A DNA stretch of 45,458 nucleotides from Ligilactobacillus animalis KCTC 3501 = DSM 20602 (GTDB taxonomy: Bacteria > Bacillota > Bacilli > Lactobacillales > Lactobacillaceae): positions 1 to 45,458 of the forward strand of contig NZ_AYYW01000039.1 in assembly GCF_001434535.1 (NCBI RefSeq), written 5' to 3'. Both the position numbers and the translations under genes were made by a program. Below the pieces are notes generated by a model. It was not told where the DNA came from. It saw only the letters and a list, made by a program, of their open reading frames with translations, and did not search any database. Below, one piece after another: positions 27,270-37,689 of this stretch (positions are counted from its first letter, which is position 1; each line of letters begins with the position of its first letter).

Positions 27270-27322
27270 TGCGTTTTTTGTAAAATTATGTTACAATATT
27301 TTACACAGAGAGGTGAAGCGCA

Positions 27323-27556
27323 TTGCCAACTACATTAGTAAAAATCAAGAGCAAGCTCGACAATTGCATTGGCGCTGGTTTAACGGTAACGTCCCACGTT
27401 GGACGCAAAAAAGTTACTAAACGTCATGGGATTCTGCGGGAAACTTTCCCCGCTGTATTTATCGTAGAATTAAGTCACGAAGAAAATGCCGTTGAACGCG
27501 TATCATATAGTTACACCGACGTTTTGACCAATAATATTATTCTAGATTTTGATTAA
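27323..27556 (+). CDS. veg: Veg family protein
   Basis: A 77-aa protein. The TTG start at 27323 is supported by AGAGGTGAAG upstream and by the family N-terminus (LVKIKSKLDNCIGAGLTV). SHVGRKKVTKRHGILRETFP and NAVERVSYSYTDVLT are conserved. In Bacillus, Veg is abundant and affects biofilm matrix genes and germination; its role in lactobacilli is not established. The position after rsmA is ancestral. Confidence 0.92.
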   Translation: MPTTLVKIKSKLDNCIGAGLTVTSHVGRKKVTKRHGILRETFPAVFIVELSHEENAVERVSYSYTDVLTNNIILDFD

Positions 27557-27624
27557 GCGATAAGTCGATTATCGCCGATCCTTATTAGGATTTTAGGTAC
27601 CGAGATTTAATTTTTTGAAACAGC

Positions 27625-27675
27625 AAATAAGCTAGGAGCACCCACTTGCATGGGTACCTCCTAGCTTATTTTTTT
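27625..27675. terminator. Bidirectional terminator between veg and the MFS exporter
   Basis: AAATAAGCTAGGAG pairs with CTCCTAGCTTATTT, with T runs on both strands. It serves the convergent veg and MFS genes. Confidence 0.85.
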
Positions 27676-29024
27676 ACTTCTTTTAAGCGTAACGCCAAGA
27701 CTAACGCTACGGCCTCGATGAGTAAAAAGCAGATAAAGACGCGGGAATAGCTTGATTTTTGGGTAATACTTTGACCGGCATTGCTTAACAATAGGGTCGC
27801 GAGCATGACACCTAGACTACCAAGGAGCTGGCGGATCGTAGTTGTTAGCGCAGTTGCATGTGCGATCAAGTTTTTAGGCACTGAATTAGCCCCCAGCGTT
27901 GTCGCCGGCATCATGACAAAGGCATTGCCTCCTTCGATCACCATGGAAAAGGCGATCAAGAGTGGGAGTCCAAGGTGATCTTGCCATAAGAGCAGTCCAG
28001 CCCAGCCACCGAGCAACATGCTGACCCCAACTAAAAGAACCGGTTTGAAGCCCCATTTGTCGGCCAGTTTACCGGTCACAGGATTCAACACACTCAGTAA
28101 AACAGCAGGTAAGACCAAGGAAAGCCCCGAAGCTAACGGACTTAAGCCGAGGATCTTTTGATAATAGAGCGGAAAAACGATCGTGACTACGATCAAGGAC
28201 ACGTAAGAAAGCCCGGTCAATAATAAGCCAATGTCAAAATCAAGGTACTTAACGATCCGCAATTCTAAAAGTGGCGTGGTCAGCTTTAGTTGACGGCGAC
28301 AAAAGGCGATCAATAAACAAAGACCTAAGACCAAAAGTAAGATATTTAGCAACGGCTGGCGTGGATCTTTAAGGGCGGTAAGAGCGTATAATAAGGTACC
28401 TAGGCCAAAACCTTCATAGAATAGAGAGCAAACATCTAACTGGGATGGCTTGCGTTCCATGACATCACTGATCGTCACACAAGCGACCAAAAAGATCACG
28501 AGCATTAAAAAGCAAAATAACCAAAAGAGGTCTTGCCAACGCAAAAAGTTTAAGACGATCCCAGAGATGATCGGTCCAACTGCTAAGGCTGAACCCATGA
28601 CTAATCCGGCGGCTCCCATGGTTTGTCCCCGCTTGTCTTTAGGCGTGATCGTCATCAAGACCGTTTGAAATGATGGAAATAAGATACCGACAGCAGTCGC
28701 CTCTAACAAGCGGCCTAAAAGTGCGAGCCAGAAAGTTGGGGCAAAAATTATCATTAAAGTGCCGACCCCAAAGAGGGCTAAGACACTAAGATAGAGATGT
28801 TTAAAAGAAATATTATTGAGCAGCCATGGACTGACAGGCATCATGACACACATCATGAGCATAAAGCCAGTCGTCAACCACTGGATCGTTGCCGCATCGA
28901 CCGCAAAGAAATGCATCAAGGCAGGATAAGCGGTTGAAAGGGCTGATTGGCTGATCGACATGGTAAAAGTACCTGCCAATAGAGTAAAAATAAATAATTT
29001 TCGCTTAGTTTCGGTGAGTTCCAT
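27666..29024 (-). CDS. MFS multidrug exporter, DHA2 (EmrB/QacA) type
   Basis: A 452-aa protein with about 14 hydrophobic segments. The N-terminal pattern SQSALSTAYPALMHFFAVD, TIQWLTTGFMLMMCVMMPVS and the motif C-like GLVMGSALAVGPIISGIVLN identify the drug:H+ antiporter family 2. It normally exports drugs or dyes with the proton gradient; the substrate is unknown. The segment SYSRVFICFLLIEAVALVLA is the last helix. The ribosome site is weak. It lies between veg and the PDH operon, where the Bacillus order has ispE, so it is part of an inserted block. Confidence 0.88.
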   Translation of the reverse strand: MELTETKRKLFIFTLLAGTFTMSISQSALSTAYPALMHFFAVDAATIQWLTTGFMLMMCVMMPVSPWLLNNISFKHLYLSVLALFGVGTLMIIFAPTFWLALLGRLLEATAVGILFPSFQTVLMTITPKDKRGQTMGAAGLVMGSALAVGPIISGIVLNFLRWQDLFWLFCFLMLVIFLVACVTISDVMERKPSQLDVCSLFYEGFGLGTLLYALTALKDPRQPLLNILLLVLGLCLLIAFCRRQLKLTTPLLELRIVKYLDFDIGLLLTGLSYVSLIVVTIVFPLYYQKILGLSPLASGLSLVLPAVLLSVLNPVTGKLADKWGFKPVLLVGVSMLLGGWAGLLLWQDHLGLPLLIAFSMVIEGGNAFVMMPATTLGANSVPKNLIAHATALTTTIRQLLGSLGVMLATLLLSNAGQSITQKSSYSRVFICFLLIEAVALVLALRLKEVKK

Positions 29025-29049
29025 TTGATCATCTACTTTCTAAATATGT

Positions 29050-29080
29050 AAAAAAAGTCCGAAATCAGAATTCGGACTTT
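29050..29080 (-). terminator. Terminator of the 39-aa ORF
   Basis: On the minus strand AAAGTCCGAA pairs with TTCGGACTTT around a six-base loop and a T run follows. It lies 17 bases after the stop of the small ORF. Confidence 0.85.
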
Positions 29081-29096
29081 ATTAGAAGACTAAAGC

Positions 29097-29216
29097 TCAC
29101 TTTTCGCGGTGTTCCTTAGCTTCTTTCTCTTTTTCTTCATTTTCCCGACGTCTAGCATCGTTCAAACGGTTTTCTTCAAGCTGGTGTTCGAGCTTGGAAT
29201 CATTACGGCGTGTCAT
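29097..29216 (-). CDS. 39-aa highly charged small protein
   Basis: ATG at 29216 behind AAGGGAAG; the product starts MTRRNDSKLEHQLEENRLND and continues as an almost uninterrupted run of Arg, Glu, Lys and Asn, with no hydrophobic core. It is probably a single helix or disordered. A good ribosome site and a dedicated terminator make it a real small gene. I do not recognise a family and give no function. It lies between two minus-strand/plus-strand units, upstream of the MFS gene. Confidence 0.65.
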   Translation of the reverse strand: MTRRNDSKLEHQLEENRLNDARRRENEEKEKEAKEHREK

Positions 29217-30667
<1,451 letters not shown>

Positions 30668-30668
<1 letters not shown>

Positions 30669-31645
30669 TGGCTAAAACAACGATGATCAAAGCAATTACA
30701 CAAGCTTTGGAAGATGAATTAAAACGCGATAAAAATGTTTTGGTATTTGGTGAAGATGTTGGTCGAAATGGTGGTGTTTTCCGTGCGACTGATGGCTTAC
30801 AAGAAAAAGTCGGTGAAGATCAAGTCTTTGATACGCCCTTAGCTGAATCAGGGATCGGTGGTCTCGCAGTTGGCTTAGCTTTGACCGGTTTTCGTCCTGT
30901 TCCTGAGATCCAATTCTTTGGCTTTGTCTTTGAAGTCATGGATGAGATCGCAGCTCAGATCGCGCGGACACGTTTCCGTTTAGGTGGCACCCGTAAAATG
31001 CCCGTGACGATCAGAGCGCCATTTGGTGGTGGGGTCCATACGCCAGAATTGCACTCCGATAGTTTGGAAGGACTGATGGCACAAACACCGGGGTTAAAAG
31101 TTGTTATCCCAAGTGATCCATATGATGCCAAAGGTCTATTGACGGCAGCAATCCGCTCTGATGATCCGGTCGTATTCTTAGAGCATATGAAATTATACCG
31201 CTCTTTCAAACAAGAAGTTCCAGATGACGCATACACCGTAGCCTTGGATAAAGCAGCGGTCAAGCGTGAAGGTAAAGATGTAACGATCATCTCTTACGGC
31301 TATATGGTCCATGAAAGTTTACGGGCTGCTGACGAATTGGCTAAAGAAGGGATCGAAGCAGAAGTCGTTGATCTGCGTACAGTTTCACCATTGGATGAAG
31401 AAACGATCTTAGAGTCAGTCAAACGTACTGGCCGAGTTGTTTTGGTCCAAGAAGCACAACGCCAAGCTGGGATCAATTCTCAAGTAGCCGCTTTGATCGC
31501 CGAAAAGGGGATTTTATCGTTAGAAGCACCGATCGCACGGGTCGATGCCCCAGACACACCATATCCATTTAGCGATGCTGAAACGATCTGGTTACCAAAC
31601 AAGCAAGATATCATTGAAAAAGTAAAAGAAACGGTCAATTTCTAG
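30668..31645 (+). CDS. pdhB: Pyruvate dehydrogenase E1 component, beta subunit
   Basis: 325 aa. It completes the E1 active site. [51 protein letters not shown] and [16 protein letters not shown] are typical. The ATG shares a base with the pdhA stop (TAATG), and GGAGG lies just upstream, so E1 subunits are made in balance. Confidence 0.96.
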
Positions 31646-31660
31646 GAAAGGTGAAGATTT

Positions 31661-32950
31661 ATGAGTAAATATCAATTTAAACTCCCAGATATTGGGGAAG
31701 GGATCGCTGAAGGTGTGATCGGTGAATGGCACGTTAAAGTCGGCGATACGATCAAAGAAGATGATGATCTAGTTCAAATCGAAAATGATAAATCCGTCGA
31801 AGAAATTCCTAGTCCTGTAGCCGGAAAAGTAACTGCGATCGTGGTCCCGGAAGGTGAAACAGCTGAAGTGGGCGATGTTTTAGTCGAGCTAGAAGTGGCT
31901 GAAGGTTTGGGCAATGTTGATGCAAGTGCGACAGAAACACCAGCTAAAGTCGAAGAACCAGCTCAACCCGTGGCTCAACCGGTTGCTGAGCCAACAAGCG
32001 TAGCAACACCGGTCGCAGCATCTGTTCAAGATCATTCCTTACCAGTTTTAGCGATGCCATCCGTGCGCAAGTTTGCCCGTGAAAATGGAGTTGATCTGAC
32101 TAAGATCAAGGGAACTGGCCGTCACGGACAAGTAACTAAAGCTGATATCGAACAAGCTTTGAGTTTACCACAAGATGCACCGGTCGCAGCACCTGAGGCT
32201 AAAACAGAAGAATCAGTCGTTGCATTGCCAGCTAGTGCAAGTGCTCAATGGCCTGAAACAGTTGAAAAGATGTCACCGATCAGAAAAGCAACGGCTAATG
32301 CAATGGTGCGTTCAGTTTCACAGATCCCACATGTACATGTCTTTGATGAAGTTGTCGTGGATAAACTTTGGGATCACCGTAAGAAGTATAAGGAATTGGC
32401 GGCAACGCGTGGTGTCAAATTGACCTTTATGGCTTATATGGTCAAGGCTTTAGCCGTGATCATGAAGGAATTCCCGATCTTCAACAGCTCGGTCGATATG
32501 CAAAATCAAACGATCGCTTATAAAGACTACATCAACGTAGGTATCGCCACAGACACCGAACATGGTCTATTCGTACCAAATGTTAAACATGCAGATGCGT
32601 TGAGCTTATTTGGGATCGCTGAACAGATCTCGGAAAACACAGCCAAAGCTAAAGAAAATAAATTATCACGTGATGATATGAATTACACGGGCATGTCGAT
32701 CACCAATATTGGTTCGGTCGGCGGTGGTTTTTTTACGCCGATCATCAATTGGCCTGAAGTTGCGATCTTAGGTATGGGTAAGATCACTAAAGAAGCTGTC
32801 GTAGTGGATGATGAAGTTCAGATCGCACGTGTTTTGAAGTTGTCCTTGGCCTTTGATCATCGTGTGATCGATGGTGCAACAGCTCAAAAAGCAGTCAACA
32901 GACTCAAAGAATTATTGGCAGACCCAGAATTGTTATTAATGGAAGGATGA
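31661..32950 (+). CDS. pdhC: Dihydrolipoamide acetyltransferase (E2)
   Basis: 429 aa. Residues 1-80 are a single lipoyl domain with Lys44 in ENDKSVEEIPSP as the lipoylated residue. An Ala/Pro/Val-rich linker follows (about 85-125), then the E3/E1-binding domain (PSVRKFARENGVDLTKIKGT), a second linker and the catalytic domain with FDHRVIDGATAQ near the end. It forms the core of the complex and transfers acetyl groups to CoA. One lipoyl domain is usual for lactobacilli. Confidence 0.96.
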   Translation: MSKYQFKLPDIGEGIAEGVIGEWHVKVGDTIKEDDDLVQIENDKSVEEIPSPVAGKVTAIVVPEGETAEVGDVLVELEVAEGLGNVDASATETPAKVEEPAQPVAQPVAEPTSVATPVAASVQDHSLPVLAMPSVRKFARENGVDLTKIKGTGRHGQVTKADIEQALSLPQDAPVAAPEAKTEESVVALPASASAQWPETVEKMSPIRKATANAMVRSVSQIPHVHVFDEVVVDKLWDHRKKYKELAATRGVKLTFMAYMVKALAVIMKEFPIFNSSVDMQNQTIAYKDYINVGIATDTEHGLFVPNVKHADALSLFGIAEQISENTAKAKENKLSRDDMNYTGMSITNIGSVGGGFFTPIINWPEVAILGMGKITKEAVVVDDEVQIARVLKLSLAFDHRVIDGATAQKAVNRLKELLADPELLLMEG

Positions 32951-32955
32951 GCTAG

Positions 32956-34362
32956 ATGGTAGTTGGAGATTTTTCAATTGAATTAGATACAGTCGTGATC
33001 GGTGCGGGCCCTGGTGGATATGTAGCAGCGATCCACGCAGCCGAATTAGGTCAAAAGGTGACTGTGATCGAACGTGAATTTATCGGTGGTGTCTGCTTGA
33101 ATGTAGGTTGTATCCCCTCAAAGGCCTTGATCGAAGCGGCGCATCACTACCAATACGCAATGCACTCCCAAGATATGGGGCTCCAAGTAACAGCAGCTAA
33201 ACTTGATTTCAATAAAACAATCGAGTGGAAAAATAGCGTTGTTTCTAAGCTCACTGGTGGGGTCGCATCACTATTTAAAAAGCATCAGATCGATGTTGTT
33301 TGGGGCGATGCCTTCTTGAAAGATGATCACAATTTACGTGTGATCGATAAGGAAGGTCATGCTCAAACATATAGTTTCAATAATTTGATCGTAGCTACCG
33401 GGAGTCATCCGATCGAGATCCCTAACTTTAAGTTCAAGGGTCGTGTCTTAGACTCAACGGGTGCGCTCAATTTACGTGAAGTTCCAAAAGAATTAGTTGT
33501 CGTTGGTGGCGGTTATATCGGGTGTGAGTTAGCTTCGGCATATGCCAACTTAGGTTCCCATGTGACGATCCTTGAAGGTGGTCCGATGATCTTAGCTAAC
33601 TATGAAAAAGATCTAGTCAAAGTGGTCGAACATCACTTTAGCAAACAAGGGGTAGATATCTACACCAATGCTTTGGCTAAGAATGCTGAACAAACAGATG
33701 ATAACGTCAAAGTCACCTTTGAGATCGACGGTAAAGCTCAAGAGATCACAGCTGATTACGTGATCGTTTCGGTCGGGCGCCGTCCAAATACCGCTGATAT
33801 GGGCTTAGAACAAGCCGGCGTCAAGATCGATGACCGCGGTTTGATCCCAGTTGATGCTCAAAGCCGTACAAATATCCCACATATCTATGCGATCGGTGAT
33901 ATCGTGGCTGGTTTTGCCTTGGCTCACAAAGCTAGTTATGAAGGTAAAGTAGCTGCTGAAGCGATCTCTGGTATGAAGACAACGGTCGATTATCGTGCGA
34001 TGCCAGCCGTTTGTTATACGGATACTTCGATCGCAACGACAGGATTGACGCTAGCCGAAGCTAAAGAAAAGGGCTTTAAGGCTAAAAAGGCTCAATTCCC
34101 ATTTGCTGCTAATGGGCGTGCGATCTCAATGGGGAAGACGGATGGTTTTATTCGTCTAGTTTTCGAAGAAGAAACGGATATCTTGTTAGGGGCTCAGATC
34201 GTTGGGGCCCATGCGAGTGATCTGATCAACGAATTGACTTTGGCGATCGAAATGGGAGCAACGACTGAAGATATCGGCTTAACTGTCCACCCACACCCAT
34301 CATTAGGTGAAGCTGTGATGGATGCTGCTGATGTGGCACTTGGTTTTCCAACTAATATTTAA
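32956..34362 (+). CDS. pdhD: Dihydrolipoamide dehydrogenase (E3)
   Basis: 468-aa FAD enzyme that reoxidises E2 dihydrolipoamide with NAD+. FAD-binding GAGPGGY is at residues 16-22; redox cysteines are 47 and 52 (GGVCLNVGCIPSKA). The NAD-binding GGGYIGCELAS, the FAD-binding YAIGDIVAG and the C-terminal active-site HPHPSLGEAV are all seen. It lies 5 bases after pdhC. Confidence 0.97.
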   Translation: MVVGDFSIELDTVVIGAGPGGYVAAIHAAELGQKVTVIEREFIGGVCLNVGCIPSKALIEAAHHYQYAMHSQDMGLQVTAAKLDFNKTIEWKNSVVSKLTGGVASLFKKHQIDVVWGDAFLKDDHNLRVIDKEGHAQTYSFNNLIVATGSHPIEIPNFKFKGRVLDSTGALNLREVPKELVVVGGGYIGCELASAYANLGSHVTILEGGPMILANYEKDLVKVVEHHFSKQGVDIYTNALAKNAEQTDDNVKVTFEIDGKAQEITADYVIVSVGRRPNTADMGLEQAGVKIDDRGLIPVDAQSRTNIPHIYAIGDIVAGFALAHKASYEGKVAAEAISGMKTTVDYRAMPAVCYTDTSIATTGLTLAEAKEKGFKAKKAQFPFAANGRAISMGKTDGFIRLVFEEETDILLGAQIVGAHASDLINELTLAIEMGATTEDIGLTVHPHPSLGEAVMDAADVALGFPTNI

Positions 34363-34387
34363 TTTTTAGGCAAATGAGGGATGAAGA

Positions 34388-35407
34388 ATGCAGTATCTAG
34401 TAATGCAAACTGATGATATCAGAACTAACTTAGCAACGGAACAGTATTTGATGAACAGTGGTAAATTGGAAGCACCGTTTATGCTGTTTTATATCGAAAA
34501 GCCATGTATCATCGTAGGTCGAAACCAAAATACAATGGAAGAGATCAATCAGAAATATTGTGAAGATAACAAGATCACGATCACTCGTCGCCTTTCCGGT
34601 GGTGGTGCGATGTATCAAGACCTAGGCAATATGTGCTTTAGCTTTGTCGTACCAGCTAAAGATCAAAAATTCGGTGATTTTAAGACATTGGTCCAACCGA
34701 TCGTCAAAGCGCTACATGAGATGGGGGCTACCAAAGCTGAAGTGACCGGGCGCAATGATATCGTGATCGAAGGCAAGAAATTTTCTGGTAATGCAATGTA
34801 TACGAAGGGCGACAAAACTTTCTCACATGGGACTTTGATGTTTGATGTGGATACGAGTGCGGTTGAAAATGCGTTGCGTGTACCTAAAGATAAGATCGAA
34901 TCAAAAGGTGTTAAGTCAGTTCGTTCGCACGTAACAAATATCAAGCCATATTTGGACAAACAGTATCAAGCACTAGATACCTTCGCCTTCCGAGATGAAT
35001 TGATCAAAAAGATCTGGCAAGTAGATTCATTAGAGCAAGCCCAAAAATTTGAATATCATTTAGATGAGACGGATAAAGCTGAAATTGCTAAGATCGAACA
35101 AGAGCTGTATAAAAATTGGGATTGGGTCTATGGACGTTCCCCAGAGTTTACAGTTCAAAGACGCCATCGTTTCACTGGTGGAACGATCGATGCGCGTTTC
35201 TTGATCGATAGTGGTGTGATCACTTCAGTTAAGATCTATGGCGATTTCTTTGGTAAAAAGGATGTCAGTGACGTAGAAGCGCTCTTAGCGGGTGTAAAAT
35301 ACGCTCCAGCAGAAATTCGGCAAGCTATGGCCAAGATAGATCTTACCCGATATTTTGCTGGTATTCCAACTGAAGAAATAATCGAATTGCTAGCAGTGCA
35401 AAAATAA
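34388..35407 (+). CDS. lplA: Lipoate-protein ligase
   Basis: A 339-aa LplA that activates scavenged lipoate with ATP and attaches it to E2. Signatures are RRLSGGGAMYQDLGNMCFSFV and TGRNDIVIEGKKFSGNAMY (catalytic Lys region); the C-terminal accessory domain is present. It follows pdhD by 25 bases and ends the operon, which points to E2 Lys44 as its substrate and to lipoate scavenging, since no lipA/lipB lies here. Confidence 0.95.
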   Translation: MQYLVMQTDDIRTNLATEQYLMNSGKLEAPFMLFYIEKPCIIVGRNQNTMEEINQKYCEDNKITITRRLSGGGAMYQDLGNMCFSFVVPAKDQKFGDFKTLVQPIVKALHEMGATKAEVTGRNDIVIEGKKFSGNAMYTKGDKTFSHGTLMFDVDTSAVENALRVPKDKIESKGVKSVRSHVTNIKPYLDKQYQALDTFAFRDELIKKIWQVDSLEQAQKFEYHLDETDKAEIAKIEQELYKNWDWVYGRSPEFTVQRRHRFTGGTIDARFLIDSGVITSVKIYGDFFGKKDVSDVEALLAGVKYAPAEIRQAMAKIDLTRYFAGIPTEEIIELLAVQK

Positions 35408-35418
35408 GATTTAAATAG

Positions 35419-35461
35419 AGCTCCTTCTATGGTGTCGATCATAGAAGGGGTTTTATTTTTT
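35419..35461 (+). terminator. pdh-lplA operon terminator
   Basis: CTCCTTCTATG pairs with CATAGAAGGGG, followed by TTTTATTTTTT. It overlaps the 3' end of the convergent 63-codon gene. Confidence 0.82.
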
Positions 35462-35644
35462 ATTTGATCCTATCTTGATAGCGATGAAGATAAAAATAGT
35501 AGAAAAGAGCGTAGTATAAATACCGTTTGTAAAGACTGTTGGAAATAGTAAACACAGCGTGCCAAAGATGATGATAATGCATGCTTGAAGGATCAGTACT
35601 GAAATATATGGGTGCTTAACTGTAAAGTCCTTAATATTTTTCAA
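35453..35644 (-). CDS. Small two-helix membrane protein, function unknown
   Basis: 63 aa from a TTG at 35644, with GGAG seven bases upstream. Two hydrophobic segments are seen (ISVLILQACIIIIFGTLCLL and YTTLFSTIFIFIAIKIG) joined by a short loop, with Lys at both ends. No family is recognised. Its stop lies in the T tract of the lplA terminator. The site, start and membrane pattern support a real gene. Confidence 0.6.
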   Translation of the reverse strand: MKNIKDFTVKHPYISVLILQACIIIIFGTLCLLFPTVFTNGIYTTLFSTIFIFIAIKIGSNKK

Positions 35645-35814
35645 TTTTTTTCTCCAATTATTTGTTTATATCTTGATTATAATTAGCAGTATTATTTTTG
35701 TGAACCGGTCTGATCATCGAATTTATTAAATAAAAAAGTTAAGTCAAAACGGATGCATAAATCAACCAAAAGGACTATAATTTATGCACTAGGAGAAAGA
35801 AGGAGAGTACAGTC

Positions 35815-36678
35815 TTGAAAAAATGGTGGGCAATTCTAGGAAGTGTTTTAGTCGGGTTGATCTGCCTGCAATTATGGCTCTTACGTGGAACACCGGGTGA
35901 AGCATTACGCACGGAGCAATTGCGTTCTGATATTTCATATAGTAACGTTCCAACGCTTTTAATTCCTGGTTGGGGTGGCAATGGTTGGACCTACAGCAAA
36001 TTGATCAAATACTACCAAAAAGAAAATATCGCACAAAAGACGATGACGATCCATGTGACGCCAACGGGTAAGGTCAAGGTCCAAGGTAGTGTGGTTAACA
36101 AGAAAAATGCTTTGATCCAATTGATCTTTGATTGGAATTATACAAAAGATTACCAAGCGCAGACAAAGTGGTTGCAGCAGGTACTTACGGTCTTGCACCG
36201 CGATTATCACGTCGATAAACTCAATGTGATCGCACATTCATGGGGGGGGAGTGCTTTGATACATGCTTTGGCAGATTCAAGTTCGTTACAAAAAGAGATC
36301 GCTTTTCCTAAGGTGATCTTACTGGGAACACCGATCGATGAAAGCGTAGATGAGAATACGAGCTATGCCAAAGCTCAAGCCAAAGTTTCGACCGATAAAA
36401 ATTACCAGCGTTTATTGAAGAAATTTAAAGAATTTGATCCGCTAGCTAGTATCGATTTTTATAATTTGATGGGGTCAGTTGATGGTGAAAAAACTGACGG
36501 TTCAGTACCCAATGTACAGTCACTATTTTTGAAAAATATCATTCATCCTAATTGGTCTAAATATTATCAAGCCGTTTATACCAATACGGATCATACGGAT
36601 CTGCATCAAAGTGCTAAAGTTTTAGATACGATGGATAAGATCTTGTGGAACAACCACCCGCTTGCGTGGCATCATTAA
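35815..36678 (+). CDS. Alpha/beta hydrolase, DUF915-like, membrane-anchored
   Basis: 287 aa from a TTG at 35815, with GGAG about ten bases upstream. One N-terminal membrane segment (about residues 5-23) anchors or exports it. The hydrolase fold shows NVPTLLIPGWGGNGWTYS (oxyanion region), nucleophile elbow AHSWGGSALIHAL with Ser142, and a C-terminal His candidate in TDHTDLHQS. DUF915 proteins are common in lactobacilli and are thought to be extracellular esterases or lipases; the substrate is unknown. Right after the Ser codon is a run of eight G (36242-36249), a slippage-prone tract inside the active-site motif. Confidence 0.85.
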   Translation: MKKWWAILGSVLVGLICLQLWLLRGTPGEALRTEQLRSDISYSNVPTLLIPGWGGNGWTYSKLIKYYQKENIAQKTMTIHVTPTGKVKVQGSVVNKKNALIQLIFDWNYTKDYQAQTKWLQQVLTVLHRDYHVDKLNVIAHSWGGSALIHALADSSSLQKEIAFPKVILLGTPIDESVDENTSYAKAQAKVSTDKNYQRLLKKFKEFDPLASIDFYNLMGSVDGEKTDGSVPNVQSLFLKNIIHPNWSKYYQAVYTNTDHTDLHQSAKVLDTMDKILWNNHPLAWHH

Positions 36679-36742
36679 AAAACTAAGACCAGATAGAGTT
36701 CTTAAGCAGTTAAGGACTTTATCTGGTCTTAGTTTTTTAAAA
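36679..36742. terminator. Bidirectional terminator between the hydrolase and ispE
   Basis: AAAAAACTAAGACCAGATA pairs with TATCTGGTCTTAGTTTTTT around a partly structured loop. It serves both convergent genes. Confidence 0.87.
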
Positions 36743-37612
36743 ACAAGTTTGCTGGTCTAAATTATAAGGACTAACGATGTAAACTTCTTTACAGAAACCA
36801 CGTAAACTATTGTAGATGTGTTGGGCTCGTGAAGCCTTTTGACAGATCCCAAAAACTGTTGGACCACTACCACTCATTTGAGCTGCATCACAGCCAAATT
36901 GGAGCATTTTTTCCTTGATCTTCAAGATCTCAGGGTGGCGTCCAGCAGTGATCGGTTCTAAAGTATTTCCCATCTTAGTGACCATCGCTGCATAATCTTG
37001 TGCCTTGATCGCACAAACGACAGCATCGACATCTTGGTGTTTGATCTTATCATAGTTGATCTTGCGTAAGATGCTAGGCGTTGAGACACTGTCACGGGGT
37101 TTAGCGATAATGATCTTTAATGGGGGTAAAGGACCGATCGGGGTCACGATCTCGCCCTTACCAGTCACAAGGGCTGGTTCGCTGTAGATGCAAAACGGAA
37201 CATCTGAATCGATCTCTAGCCCAATTTTAGCAAGTTCTTCACGTGAGAGCCCAAGTTGCCATAACTTGTTTAAGCCACGTAGGACAGCGGCAGCATCCGA
37301 AGATCCCCCACCCATACCTGCAGCCACGGGGATGTTTTTATCGATCGTGATCGCTACGCCTTCTTTGATCTGGTATTTATCGCGCAACATCTTAGCGGCT
37401 TGATAGGCTAAGTTTCGTTGATCGCTTGGTAAAAAACCAGAGTCGGTTGAGACGGTTATCTTATGCGAGTTAGGAAGGGTCTGGATGTGTACGTAATCGG
37501 CTAAATCAACTGCGATCATTACCATTTTCCATTCTGGCTCACCGTTTTGATGACGAAATGGGGTATCTAAGCTGAAGTTCAATTTAGCCGGAGCTTTCTC
37601 CGATATCTCCAT
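36737..37612 (-). CDS. ispE: 4-diphosphocytidyl-2-C-methyl-D-erythritol kinase homolog
   Basis: A 291-aa GHMP kinase. AGGTGA upstream fits the ATG at 37612 better than the in-frame GTG at 37621. Motifs: KAPAKLNFSLDTP, the ATP loop PVAAGMGGGSSDAAA, DSDVPFCI and MSGSGPTVFGIC. IspE is an enzyme of the MEP isoprenoid route, yet this genome has mvaA, and no other MEP gene is in the window. Orphan ispE homologs occur in several Gram-positives that use mevalonate, and their role there is not clear. Gene order (before purR in Bacillus) supports orthology. Confidence 0.9.
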   Translation of the reverse strand: MEISEKAPAKLNFSLDTPFRHQNGEPEWKMVMIAVDLADYVHIQTLPNSHKITVSTDSGFLPSDQRNLAYQAAKMLRDKYQIKEGVAITIDKNIPVAAGMGGGSSDAAAVLRGLNKLWQLGLSREELAKIGLEIDSDVPFCIYSEPALVTGKGEIVTPIGPLPPLKIIIAKPRDSVSTPSILRKINYDKIKHQDVDAVVCAIKAQDYAAMVTKMGNTLEPITAGRHPEILKIKEKMLQFGCDAAQMSGSGPTVFGICQKASRAQHIYNSLRGFCKEVYIVSPYNLDQQTCF

Positions 37613-37689
37613 TTGATTCACCTGTCTATCATTGAAATTATTAGTTTAATTATACTGAACTACGCGCTATTTTAAAAGAGTCAAACACT

